This document shows, in pieces, positions 33,492 through 43,660 of a DNA stretch of 64,000 bases. A program made the position numbers and the translations under genes. The notes under the pieces are model-generated. The model saw nothing but the letters and a program-made list of their open reading frames with translations. It ran no database searches and had not been told where the DNA came from. Within the stretch, counting starts at the first letter, position 1; each line of letters begins with the position of its first letter. The DNA is from Nothopassalora personata (lineage: Eukaryota; Ascomycota; Dothideomycetes; Mycosphaerellales; Mycosphaerellaceae), in contig CM066287.1 of NCBI GenBank assembly GCA_033816765.1, positions 5,518,001 to 5,582,000 of the forward strand. The letters run 5' to 3'.

Positions 33492-33774
33492 GCGTGCAAA
33501 CAACCTTCCACATGCATATCGAAATGGAGTAAATGGGTGGTGGTACATTTAATGGGTGGCGCACAGATAGGGTCGCTACTTGCCTGATCAGCCGGTAATG
33601 CAAATGCTTCGTACAACAGATACATCGCGGTGCATAATGTTCCATAGACATGAAGAATGACATAATGAGCAGAAGAAACGTGTGCTCTTGTCACCCTCGA
33701 AACTTCACCATCATGTATTGGTATCCGCTCATCGCCGAAGGCCCCATGCGCCGTCACAGTCTCCGTAATGCATG

Positions 33775-33951
33775 TTAATCGTTCCTAGGCTCTAATTGAA
33801 GAAACTCCATGGCTGCCGCTCGTGGTCGGAAGTTTCTCCAGGCTCCGACGATAAGTGCCCAGACCAGCCACAGCCCAACAAGTCCTAGAACGAACTTGAC
33901 CTCGCCCCCATCATGAGGCTCCTTGCTAAAGCCATCCTTGACCCAATCTAG
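33775..33951 (-). other. In-frame 58-codon extension after the APT1 stop
   Basis: Directly after the APT1 TGA (33954-33952) the same frame stays open for 58 codons, then ends in TAA. It starts CTA GAT TGG and encodes LDWVKDGFSKEPHDGGEVK, then a hydrophobic helix (FVLGLVGLWLVWALIVGAW) and a basic flank RNFRPRAAA. Unspliced readthrough would yield a thioesterase with a C-terminal membrane anchor. The one upstream GT-AG pair I could find that removes the stop shifts the frame and hits TAG within about eight codons, so splicing does not explain the extension. This is inference from sequence; expression is unproven. Confidence 0.6.
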
Positions 33952-34871
33952 TCATAGGCTTCCAGTCTCCTTCTCGCCAAGATCCGGTATCCGGGCCTGC
34001 AGATACTCTGTGAGATCCTCAATTTCTTGCGGCGCAGCGCTATGCGGCAGGTTCTTGTACGTTCTGAAGTCGACGTCCCAACCCCACTCCTTCAGCTTGT
34101 CCGCGGCCGCTTTGCCCCACGGGTACCTCACGACTGGATCAGCATCGCCGTGTCCCATGAAGATAGGTGTCTTCTGGTTCGGCGAGTCTGCCGGTATCAA
34201 GTCTCGTACCTTTCCTTGCAATGGCAGATAGCAAGAAAGCCCAAAGATGCCCCCTATTTTCGTTGGAGATGTGATGCCGGCTATCAAGCTCATTGCTCCT
34301 CCTTGACTGAAGCCTCCCAAAACGATTCGCTCCGTTGGAATGCCGTTCTTGATCTCGTCTTCGATCAAAGTATGAAGAACTTTTCGCGAGCGGAGGATGC
34401 CCGCCTCGTCTTCGCTGCGATTTGCGAGGCCACCAAAGTCTGCGATGTCATACCATCCTGGCATTTTCATTCCCATATTGGCCGTGATTGGTATGGTCGG
34501 TGCCTGACCATTCATGTCAGCACATTTGCCTCGCATTGAAGGAGTCTAGTCAAGGATGTGCTAACATTTGGAAGGACGAATCTGGTTTCAGGAAAGAGTG
34601 ACTTTCTACGAAACTCTTCTGCGAGGGAATGCCTGACATGTTCAGCGCGACGGTCCTGGGCTTGGGTGAGGTCATTCTTACCATCCTGCCCCGCTGTCTC
34701 CAAGTCCATGTACAACGATCACTTCAATGATGGCGGCGTTAGCTATACTCAAACAGCACGTGGCAATAGTCCAGCAAGCGGTGCCGAACGGGGACTGCTC
34801 TGCCGTTCGCACTTACCCGTGGAAGTATGTCGTTTGATGGCTGGCACCACGATTGCTGCAGCTCCTGACAT
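33952..34871 (-). CDS. APT1: Acyl-protein thioesterase 1-like serine hydrolase
   Basis: There are four exons on the minus strand: 34871-34817, 34721-34682, 34632-34566 and 34503-33952, giving about 237 residues, the usual family length. Spliced text begins MSGAAAIVVPAIKRHTST, then VIVVHGLGDSGAGW and WHSLAEEFRRKSLFPETRF, all family hallmarks. The catalytic triad is visible as Ser120 in GGFSQGG, Asp174 in GHGDADPVV and His208 in LPHSA, close to the positions in human APT1. The enzyme removes palmitate from proteins and hydrolyses lysophospholipids, mostly in cytosol and on membranes. The gene stops at TGA followed by CTA, a known leaky context, with a further in-frame extension. It is divergent from the dioxygenase gene, with 283 bp between the two start codons. 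Confidence 0.88.
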
Positions 34872-35154
34872 GATGAGTACTGTTGTGATCTTCAGTCAGG
34901 ATTACTTGTGTAATAATGAAGTGAAGCGTGATCAGGAGGGGCTTCCACTTGGGACGTCCACTAAAAGCCGAAAGTCTAAAAAGCACGGACGCGCAACGTT
35001 TCCGCTCGTGCCGCTGTATGGCCATCGCCTTGACAAAGCACTACTCTCCTCTCTAACCCAACAAATATGATCTTCTAGAATATCCCATTGGTTCGATCAG
35101 TAAGTACATCGCGCGTAAGCAATACATAGTACTTCTCCTTTTCCCTCCTCGCCC

Positions 35155-36201
35155 ATGCCTTCGACTTTTACGTGGATCAGAATACTCCTCCTGGGAATCC
35201 TTTTGGCAGCAATTCCAGCTGCACTATTATCGACCACGGCATCTCCGAACAGCATCTACAAGTCAGCACTGAGTCGCGTCAGCTTGCTCCTCAACAATAC
35301 CTCAAGAGCCCTCTCAGCGCCGCAAAGAACGATTAGCTTCGCTCAGAAGCAGCAGCTCACAACCAACGCGACCATGGGTCGCACACCAGTCTACTTCTTG
35401 AGCCATGGCGGACCAACCATAATGGAAGAGACGCATCACCCAGCCTACGCCAAACTTCAAGAAATCGGCAAGGAAATTACAACCAAAGTCAAACCCAAAG
35501 CTGTAGTGGTATTCTCTGCCCATTGGCAAGGCGACCTCGATGTCATTGAAGTCAACACAGCAGAGAACATGGGCCTGATTTACGACTTCTACGGCTTCCC
35601 ACCACACTACTACGAGTTCAAGTATCCCAACAAAGGAAGTCCCGAACTGGCCGAGAAAATCCTCGCGAAACTACAGGACGCCGGAATCAAAGCTGAGGGC
35701 GTGCGAAGAGGTCTTGACCACGGCGTCTGGGCTAGCTTTATGGTTGCCTTCAGCCCCGAGAACAACCCGCTGAATGTGCCGGTTGTGCAGGTCAGTCTCT
35801 TCGATACTGAAGATCCTGATAAACACTATGCGCTTGGGAAGGCGTTGTCTTCATTGCGGGACGAGGGTGTGCAGATTATTGCGTCTGGGATGGCAGTACA
35901 TAATCTGAGGGACGCGTTCAGGTCTTTTGGACAGCCTGTACCTTTGGATTACACCGTCAGCTTTGACGAGGCTTTGAGGGATGCGACGGAGCAGCCGCCT
36001 GAGAATAGACAGAAAGCTATGTCGGAGTTGTTGAAGAGGAAGGATGCGCGAAGGGCTCACCCAAGCTTTGAGCATTTGTTGCCCATTCACGTTGGTGCCG
36101 GTGCTGCGCATGAGGATAAGGGTGAGAGGTTGTGGACGATGGCGGAAGGGAGCATGAGTTGGGCACAGTATCGCTTTGGGGAGGTAGCTGCTGCGTCGTG
36201 A
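35155..36201 (+). CDS. LigB/DODA-type extradiol dioxygenase
   Basis: A single exon of 348 codons. The core from Met74 (35374) is a class III extradiol dioxygenase of the 4,5-DOPA dioxygenase/YgiD group, about 275 residues, the normal size. Putative metal and catalytic His residues appear in YFLSHGGP, FSAHWQGD, GLDHGVW and GMAVHNLRD. Family members cleave catechol rings using a bound metal. Residues 1-73 are extra: a hydrophobic segment (ILLLGILLAAIPAALL) and a Ser-rich linker that could anchor or target the enzyme. Met74 has a good context (ACCATGG), so a short cytosolic form is possible. The substrate is unknown. Confidence 0.85.
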   Translation: MPSTFTWIRILLLGILLAAIPAALLSTTASPNSIYKSALSRVSLLLNNTSRALSAPQRTISFAQKQQLTTNATMGRTPVYFLSHGGPTIMEETHHPAYAKLQEIGKEITTKVKPKAVVVFSAHWQGDLDVIEVNTAENMGLIYDFYGFPPHYYEFKYPNKGSPELAEKILAKLQDAGIKAEGVRRGLDHGVWASFMVAFSPENNPLNVPVVQVSLFDTEDPDKHYALGKALSSLRDEGVQIIASGMAVHNLRDAFRSFGQPVPLDYTVSFDEALRDATEQPPENRQKAMSELLKRKDARRAHPSFEHLLPIHVGAGAAHEDKGERLWTMAEGSMSWAQYRFGEVAAAS

Positions 36202-36529
36202 ATATTTCCGTAACGATCATGATATCATCTTCTGTCGTATCACTCTTCTTAGCGTCTGTAGTCTCAACCACTATCATGGCCCTTTCACCGACAATGGCTG
36301 TGCTTATGAACCTCCGTTGTCATAGGCTGTACATTTCTATTGAGAATGCTGCACCGCACTAAGGCAAATACGGCTCTACGTGTCTTACAGCGCAGACATA
36401 TGAGATATCGGCACGGCACCTATGGCAGCGCCAGAGAATCCCCTTCCTCCTCGAAACCTCAGCAGTGATCCAGATCACGCTTGGTAGACCACATCTGACC
36501 CATTCCCCTTAGACTTCCAGATCCTCCGT
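36202..36529. other. Intergenic region between convergent genes
   Basis: This 328 bp lies between the dioxygenase stop (plus strand) and the MPC2 stop (minus strand). It serves as the 3' end of both. No gene or repeat is seen. Confidence 0.6.
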
Positions 36530-37120
36530 CTACAGCTTCTTCTCCACAGCCTTCTCCGCCTTGCTGGCAGCGTTCTCCAAGTTCTTCTCCTCGGCCTTCG
36601 CGTCCTCCTTCACCACCTCGCCGACACTCTCATTCTTCAAGCTCGATTGATAGGTCAGCACTCTCGTGACTTGCGTCGCACCAACACAGAACAGCAAGAA
36701 GTTGACGGAAGCCAGGAACAGGTTTCGGGGCTTGATGACAAAGCACCATCGAGTCCAGATCAGGCCGGTCGCCATGAGGGCGGCGTTTTGTGAGAGGGAG
36801 AGGTCCTTGGCAGGTCGTGCAAAGTCTGCGGCTCCGGCGAGGACGAGGCCCCACTGTTGTGCAGAGATGTGTTAACGGTCGTTCGGACAATGGCTATAAA
36901 AGTGGTTGAGCTTGCTTACCTTCATGATAGGTGCCCAGAAGTGAACGGTCTTTGGGCCAACCTTGGAGTTCCAGAGCTTGCTGAAGCGGGACTCATTGCT
37001 GGCGGTGGCGTCTGCGGCGGTGGACTGGACTCTTCGTGGGGCGAAGCGGTTGATGTTCTGGCGGAAGACGGGCTGGCGGAAGGTGGTTTGGGCGGCGCGG
37101 AGGCCGAAGCGCGAGGCCAT
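36530..37120 (-). CDS. MPC2: Mitochondrial pyruvate carrier subunit, MPC2-like
   Basis: There are two exons, 37120-36920 and 36853-36530, joined in phase 0 by a 66-nt intron starting GTAAGC; the product is 174 residues. The N-terminus MASRFGLRAAQTTFRQPVFR is basic and Ser/Arg-rich, a mitochondrial presequence. The carrier domain shows HFWAPIMKWGLVLAGAADFA, TGLIWTRWCFVIKPRN and the last helix FLLFCVGATQVTRV, matching MPC2/MPC3 and not MPC1. Partnered with MPC1 it imports pyruvate across the inner membrane. The C-terminal tail is a charged Lys/Glu/Ala helix (KAEEKNLENAASKAEKAVEK) longer than in yeast. It is divergent from the complex I subunit gene. Confidence 0.9.
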
Positions 37121-37437
37121 GATATGCTGGAAGAGGAGTTATGAAGCTGGTGGGCGGTGGAGGAAATTGCTTGTAGTGTTGTTGAGGTGGCGGCTGTACT
37201 GAGGTTGTGCCCGAACACAAGCAATGGCTGCTATCTTGCCATCGTCGCAAGTGAGGGAGCTCGAGGTTCAAGCGGAGATAGAGCGCCAAGGCCCGTCCCT
37301 CTGATCCGACAGCAGCAATCGCCGCCCAGTGAGATGTTGCCGACTACAATTGTCGTTCGAACTCGCTGTAGCTTCACCTGATACTCACTACAAACCTCTT
37401 AATCTTGTTCAGCGGTACTGTGAGCATTCGAAGCGTC
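37121..37437. promoter_or_regulatory. Shared divergent promoter, MPC2 / NDUFA2
   Basis: 317 bp separates the two ATGs. No other gene fits. The pairing of a pyruvate carrier and a respiratory subunit suggests joint control, but I do not identify a specific factor site. Confidence 0.5.
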
Positions 37438-37847
37438 ATGTCGGGCAAATACGCGTTCACCAAGGCGCTCAAGGAGCTGCGCTTCCACCACTGCCAAACC
37501 AGCGAACACTCGAATGCTGTCCGGTATGCCAGTTATTACATCCGACAGCCATTGAAGTACGAAGAGAGGTCCGAACTGACATGGTGTGCTCCTGTAGATC
37601 GTTCCTGACACACGCATACCCAACGATGAAGAAGAACAACCCACACACGCCCATCATGCTCCGAGAGGCATTGGGAATTGAGCCACGAGTATTTGCACGG
37701 TATGAGTTCGGACGGGAAAAGATGGTGGAGCTGAAAGGTAGGACGCTTCAAGAGTCGAGATATGGAAGTCTCGTATACTAACACGAATCAGGGTTGGACG
37801 ACAAGGGCATCGAGGATAAGATTACATCCCTAGTGAGCGAGCAATAG
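37438..37847 (+). CDS. NDUFA2: NADH dehydrogenase (complex I) subunit NDUFA2 / 10.5 kDa
   Basis: There are three exons, 37438-37523, 37598-37737 and 37792-37847, giving 93 residues. Introns are 74 and 54 nt; the second has a TACTAAC-like branch point and CAG end. Spliced text starts MSGKYAFTKALKELRFHHCQ and continues SFLTHAYPTMKKNNPHTPIM and FGREKMVELKGLDDKGIE. This is the thioredoxin-fold B8 subunit of complex I, an accessory matrix-arm protein. The conserved Cys is present in the first exon (HHCQTS). The splice phases agree exactly. Confidence 0.92.
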
Positions 37848-38409
37848 CGTGGGCACGACGATACAGGCAAAAGGACTCAGAGAAGCCACGACGTGAGCTT
37901 CATGTACATACTGTACACTATGAAAGACAGCAGCCCAGAGAAGGCCAAGCTATATGATATCCTGAGAGACTCGATCCTGGATCAGTCTTCAAGACGTGGT
38001 GAGACCGTGAGAATCGCTCAGAAGCGCGACCGTCGCAGCCACCGCCTCGCACTGGATCAAAGGAAGAACATAATCGAAGACACCAACATAGGTCTAGAAA
38101 GATGGGAACCTGTGCGACTGAGTCGCCTGGCTGCCTGGACGCACCAGGGAGAACTGGCGGGTTGTATGAGCCCCAGACATTCTTATCGGGTGTCGGAGTC
38201 ATCTCTGTACATTGCAATATAAGAGATGTGCCTTCGTGTTGCTGCCTTTTGGGTTTGTCAGCTATCCACAGCACGTATCACTTCAGGCAGGCTCCTTCAT
38301 TTAGCAGAACGACACTGAGCAGCATAAACAGCAGGCTCGAGCTCGAGTGCCTCTTTCTGCGGGCATTATTCAAGCCCTTTCTCAAGCACTCACGCAGATC
38401 GCAATCACC
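37848..38409. other. Intergenic region
   Basis: About 560 bp between NDUFA2 and the next small gene. Overlapping short frames occur on both strands (37893-38274) without domains. The last part, rich in C and ending CACCATGG, is the probable promoter of the downstream gene. Confidence 0.5.
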
Positions 38410-38864
38410 ATGGCCATTACCGCAATACAACACGGTACTAGTAACTCACTCATGGTCCCTCGAAGATACTAACCTTCCCAGACAACGATCCCAGCTGGAC
38501 TGATGATGAGAAACTCTACGTTATGGCCGAGTCGAACCTCCGCAAGCTTCGGCCTGGACAGACCAAGCTCACGCAGCTTGTGGCCGTCTTACGCCGCCTG
38601 CAACGATTTTCCTCAATCGCAGACCCCACCGCAAGGTCTGACACAATTGCTGAGTATGGCGGTCAATTGAAGAAAGTGCTTTTGAGATTTGCTCGAGTGG
38701 TGCGAAGAGCGGTTGATGCACGCCAAGCAAAACGGATTAGGAAGGATGCGAGGCGGGCGGTTGCGATTGCACGCGCTCAGGGAGTGAGATTGGTGGATGG
38801 AGTTGATGAGTGGGTTGCTGCTGCAGTAGCGAGCGAGCATGGTCGAACAAGCAGTCAAGCGTAG
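38410..38864 (+). CDS. Small basic protein, uncharacterised (possible SANT-like start)
   Basis: There are two exons, 38410-38434 and 38482-38864, joined over a 47-nt intron with GATACTAACC as branch region and CCCAG end; the product is 135 residues. The N-terminus after splicing is MAITAIQHDNDPSWTDDEKL, where W-x-D-D-E-K resembles the first helix of Myb/SANT domains, but the rest does not clearly follow. The C-terminal half is Arg/Ala-rich and helical (RRAVDARQAKRIRKDARRAV), suggesting nucleic acid or chromatin contact. I do not recognise the family. The splice evidence is good, the function unknown. Confidence 0.65.
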
Positions 38865-39176
38865 AGTGATACTCTTCGAACAGAATGATCGATCGGCGAA
38901 CGGTGAGTGGAAAACACGGAATGGATCGTGTGGCAACACGAACGATTCCGTTCTCCACGGGCATAGATCGAACAGCAGAGGCGGCGGCTGTTTCTAGCAG
39001 CGCTAATGCAAAGCGAGGGTGCACCAGTCTGTGCAGGCGCTCTGGGACATTTATCTCCTTGATCAGGTCGCGAGAAGCGCAAGTCCCAAATCGACGTGAG
39101 CCTACCCGTGGGTGCTCGTATAAGTGTGTTCTTGGCCTGCTTTGTCGTACATATTCGACGCATATATCTAACAGAT

Positions 39177-39955
39177 CTAAATGCTGTGGTTGTCTAATAA
39201 CGGTCTTCCTTCGAATTGCCGGACGGCGTAGTACCTATACACCTTTGCGGTCTTTACACGTATCGCCTTTCCACGCCATATAAAGAATGCCGCGAAGGAC
39301 AAGATCAGCACGCCAATAGCACCAATGGTGTTGAACACGTTCGCAGTCCCGAAATAGACATCTGCGATCGTCATTTGAATCAGTACTCCTGCCAATGCTC
39401 TAAGCAGCATTGTAGAGCATTGACGCCCCTGCGAGAGAATTCATCCTCTGGATTTCAAGCTCATAACACCAATCGCCCGCTGTCATAGTTCGAGCTGCCC
39501 AGATGCTGATCCCGAATTGAGCAGCGCTGCTTAGCACGTATACAGCCCTCGAGCCGAACTTCAGAGCGAACGCAATCAGCATTGGAGCTCCTAGCGCAAG
39601 GGTCGCGCATCCAATGGCATAAGTATTCGTCATCGTTTCGGAGCTGAAGTTAAGCTCATCTCCCATAGGATCCCATGTCGGGCTCGTAGCATTGATGAAT
39701 GCAAAGACCATCATAGCGTAGAAAGAAGCCAGAAAGTAGTAGATCCCCTTCTGCCATGCCGGCCAGTTCTGTCCGACATGTCAAATTCTCAAGCTTAATC
39801 CGGTGACGGACGTCCTGCAAAGGATCATTTGGGTTGTCCGTCGGCCTGGGTTGTAATATAATGTCTGCGTCTTTCTTGCTGCTGCCAATTAGCTGCGCCA
39901 GTTTGACAGTGCCTGGAGGTCACAGAGAGTCAAAGAAATCATCGTGAAGGGCCAT
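39177..39955 (-). pseudogene. MFS transporter pseudogene with internal deletion
   Basis: Minus-strand text begins MALHDDFFDSL, is cut by TGA (39922-39920), and resumes PPGTVKLAQLIGSSKKDA and QPRPTDNPNDPL, the usual N-terminal lead of fungal drug:H+ antiporters. A possible 43-nt intron (39811-39769) then joins NWPAWQKGIYYFLASFYAMM (helix 1). Helices 2-3 follow (TYAIGCATLALGAPMLIAF). After a frame change near 39410 the text is LAGVLIQMTIADVYF, then jumps to a last-helix-like segment (IGVLILSFAAFFIW) and a cytosolic tail. The middle of a normal 450-500 residue transporter is missing. With a stop, a frameshift and a deletion this is a dead copy. Confidence 0.7.
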
Positions 39956-40989
39956 GATGGATGGAGACAACAGCTGGATTGATTAACACAAGTTTTCAAG
40001 ACACTGGCGCGAAGGTCGCTCTATTATGTGAGCAAATGCCGAAAATTTCGTGCAAGATAGCGGGCCTTGCATTTGCAACACAGCACCCACCCAGGACCAT
40101 GAATGTCCTGCTTTAGCTCTGTTGAATATGTGTAGACAAGGTCGGCTTGACTGCTTGATAGGCTTTGCTAGCGTGCAAAGCGGGCGGCCAAGAGGATGTA
40201 AGGATGCCACCGAGTCGGTAGTGCGGCATATACTGCAAGCAACCACTCTGGTCAGAGAGGGACAGACAGTGGTCTACAAAATGGACAATTCTTTGATGGC
40301 TCGATAACCACATCGTCTCTTAAAGATTGAATCCAGATGCTTCATCAACAACAATAGGCGACCGAGGCTCTGAAATAGGCGAGCCTGTCGAATTTTGATT
40401 AAATCCATTTGAGGAGTCCGCAGAGTCCGCTGTAGTGCGCATGGCAGATGTCACCTACGTTTCCGAGCTCTGCTGTCGTAACTTGATGAAGCTTTGTCCA
40501 GTCAAAGGTGATTTTTGGCAGAAGGCACGTCTTGTGTTATCGACATTGGCAGGCATCTCCAAAGTCCAGATGTGAATCGTCGTAGACCGCTGGGATAGCG
40601 CATTGCTCTCGACGACGGAAGCTTGATGAGATGAAGTGCAAGTAGGAAAGAAAGTAGAATATGGCAGAGAGGAAGAAAAGGCCCAGGCAGGTCCGGGCAA
40701 TTCGGTGCCGAGTGCCGAATATGCCGAATGGCCATCGCAGTTGCTCTGTCGTTCATGAACACAACAACATGTCCTCAGAGCATCCTCACCTGCGCGTATC
40801 ACATAGCTGCGACGGCGGCGCTCAAGCGAGCAATAACTGAGACCAATGCCTTCTGTATCGAAGTGAGCTCTGGTCGTCTTCCAAGTTAGGTAATCCCATG
40901 CGAAAGCAAGATAGCAGACCATCTACTTTCACTGTGATTATTGCGTTTCTCCTGGGACTCCTCCCGTTGCCATCGACATTCTTGGCAAG
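39956..40989. other. Intergenic region, one unsupported minus-strand ORF
   Basis: About 1 kb. A 155-codon minus-strand frame (40922-40455) is open but has no recognisable domain, an unusual composition and no splice structure, so I do not call it a gene. The right part, next to 40990, is presumably the agmatinase promoter. Confidence 0.45.
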
Positions 40990-42471
40990 ATGTTCGCCTT
41001 CGTCGGCCTTCTGGCCGTGGTAGCAGTTCTTTGCGATGCCCGAGAGATCACTCTACCTCCCGTTGCAAGCGTGCAGACGCCGTTCACTGGCAATGACTAC
41101 GATATTGATGCCAATAACCGAGATCTTGACATTACACAGGTTATGTTTGCGGGATTGAGTACATACGCGAATCTGCCATACGTACACTGCCTCGCCGGCG
41201 ATGACGAGCACATTGAACCTTATGATATCGCAATACTGGGAGCACCTTTCGATACTGGAGTCACAGCCAGACCCGGCGCGAGATATGGGCCCAATGGCAT
41301 TCGCCGAGGATCGCAGCGCATAGCCCCAGATTTCTCATGGAGCGTGTACACAGGTAAGTAGCCCGCCTTGTCAAATGACATACGACAGTCACCTGACTTC
41401 TGTTAGGCAAGAATGCATTCAAGCAGGGATTGGAAGTCGTCGATTGTGGAGATGCTCCATTGACCGTTCTTGTATGCCGCCCGATCTTGTAGGCTCCATG
41501 GGATCACTTACGATTCGAAGGACAACACGATCGCTCTCAAGCAGCTGGGGAAAGCGCACAGAGTAGGAGCGCATCACCAGTCGAGTTTCCGCAGTTCTGA
41601 CTCCTTAGATCATCTCGAGTCGTAAAGCCAACGCCACGGAGTTTGGTGCTCCGCGTATAATCACTCTCGGCGGTGACCACACGACCACACTACCGGCATT
41701 GAGATCAGCGTATCACCACTGGGGACCAGTCTCCGTCATCCACTTCGACAGCCACCTGGACACCTGGGATCCTGATGTCCTCGGAGGTGGTCTTTCTCAT
41801 TACGCGTGAGTCCAGTAGTCTACCAAGCGCCCGGATGAACGTTCGCTGAGTATGCACGGATAGCGGAGTCAACCATGGCACATTCCTGCACATCGCCCAC
41901 GAGGAAGGCTTGATAAGGAACTCGTCCATCCACGCAGGCATCAGGGCGCCGACCTCGAATAAGAAGTACGACCTTGCAAACGATAAGGCTTGTGGATTTC
42001 ACATTTTAAAGGCCAGGGATCTCGATAAGATCGGTACTGCCGGCGTCATCAGAACGCTGAAGGACAGAGTTGCCGGCTCAAAGGTCTATGTCAGTGTCGA
42101 CATTGGTACGTGAGCTTGAGTCAACCATTTCGCACCTGCTGATTACCATTTTCGTAGATGTCCTCGATCCAGCCTATGCGCCATCCACAGGCACGGCTGA
42201 GGTGGGAGGCTGGACCACGAGAGAACTTTTGACGATCCTGGACGGACTGAGCGGTATCGAAATCATTGGGGCTGACGTTGGTAAGTGAAGACTGCCTCAA
42301 TCCATCGCCTTTGCAGGCCATGATGCTGATCTGCGTCTTTTAGTCGAGGTTGCACCAATCTATGACAACCCAGGCGAGACTACAGTGCTGGCTGCAGCTG
42401 AAGTCGTGCATTCGATCATCCAGCTGATGGCCGACAAGCCTGTCGACTCGACATCGAAAGAAGAGTTGTGA
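40990..42471 (+). CDS. Secreted agmatinase/ureohydrolase-family enzyme
   Basis: Seven exons: 40990-41353, 41407-41471, 41521-41562, 41609-41805, 41864-42105, 42158-42280 and 42344-42471. All phases agree and the product is 386 residues. It begins with a signal peptide ([20 protein letters not shown]). The ureohydrolase core has [13 protein letters not shown], then FDSHLDTWD and [16 protein letters not shown], which supply the His and Asp residues that hold the two Mn ions. The family hydrolyses agmatine (or related guanidino compounds) to urea and an amine. Secretory targeting is unusual against the usual cytosolic or mitochondrial forms, but occurs in filamentous fungi. Exact substrate unproven. 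Confidence 0.9.
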
Positions 42472-42800
42472 GCGCAGAATCATCATCACGAGTCGAGGTT
42501 TGATCCTGGCCTGAGGAAACGCAACTCCCAGAAAGCATTACATAGAAAAATCGATGTCTTGGCAGACGTGGTGGAAAGAAATATCGTTTGGCGTCGCCCT
42601 CGTCGGCCTCTCACGCACTTCCACTAGCTTCCGTATATCGACAACCACTCACGAGCTTCACTTTCCGGTCCTTGCCCACGATTTCTCCACAACCCGCATT
42701 TGTGGCCATCAACTTTCCAATCACATCATCGCATTTGTCTTGCACGACATAACATCCATAGATTCACAATCCATCGATCTTCAACCCCGAACCCTCCAAA

Positions 42801-43393
42801 ATGGCAGGCAAGTTCGAGCCAAAGCACAAAGTTGATCTTGACCCACCAAAGGACGACATCATCAGCCTAGAGTATCTTGCCAAATGTGACGGTTCGTGCA
42901 GCGTGGCCAAACTGTGCTAGACGAGGGTTGAAGACATCCTAATGTCGGACAGGCAAGCACGAAGGGTTTCCGACGTATGTGGCGATCAAGGTTCGTAGTA
43001 CCAATCTTTGGACGACGGATGTGGGAAGACAATGGTGACCTCTGATGGTCTTGATAGGGAACGATCTTCGATGTTACTGGAAATAAGGCGTATGGGCCTG
43101 AGGGGAGTTACAAAGGTAGGAATCGACTCGTGATGAAGTTCCGCTTGGAGTGAGTCATGGCTGACGATCTTTGACATGAAAAAGTCTTCGCCGGCAGAGA
43201 CGCATCCCGAGCTCTAGCACAGTCCTCCCTCAAAGACGAGGAGTGTCGACCAGAGTGGTACGACCTGTCACCCGAGCACAAGAAAGTTCTGAACGATTGG
43301 TACACTTTTTTCAGCAAGCGGTATAACATCAAGGGCAAAGTCGAGGGTGCACAGAATACTGGTGAGGACCAGCCGGAGGAGGAGAAGCTATGA
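42801..43393 (+). CDS. DAP1: Dap1/PGRMC-type heme-binding protein (cytochrome b5-like)
   Basis: Four exons: 42801-42891, 42953-42990, 43058-43115 and 43185-43393; 131 residues. Spliced text MAGKFEPKHKVDLDPPKDDI leads into the cytochrome b5-like fold: TYVAIKGTIFDVTGNKAYGP, SYKVFAGRDASRALA and WYDLSPEHKKVLNDW. As in yeast Dap1 and mammalian PGRMC1, heme would be held by Tyr, not by the paired His of true cytochrome b5. These proteins support sterol synthesis by activating cytochrome P450 enzymes such as Erg11. No N-terminal membrane anchor is seen, as in yeast Dap1. Confidence 0.88.
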
Positions 43394-43660
43394 CCTGAGC
43401 GCTTGATCAATTGTGTGTACGTGTGTGTGTGTGCATTACAGAAGACTGTCGCTTCCCAAGCAGAATTTTCAGGCAGGCAAGCATTGCAGATCCCTTTCCC
43501 CATCCCCATCCTGAAAAAGCAGCAGCAAGAATCGCGGGAAAAGCAGCATTCATGGGGTATGTCCGTCGACCAACGCCTTTCCTAACGCGCAAAGTTGCCT
43601 TCGCAATCGTGTATCTCATTGCATTCGTTCAAAGTCGTTGTAGTGGTTTGGTGAAAGGTC

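Noticed and set aside
33890..34020. An intron that would remove the APT1 stop and join the membrane extension
   Set aside because: The nearest GT-AG pair (GTATCT to GACTAG) shifts the frame and meets TAG within about eight codons, so it cannot give the extension.
40455..40922. 155-codon minus-strand ORF
   Set aside because: No domain, no splice signals and chance-like composition; left as intergenic.
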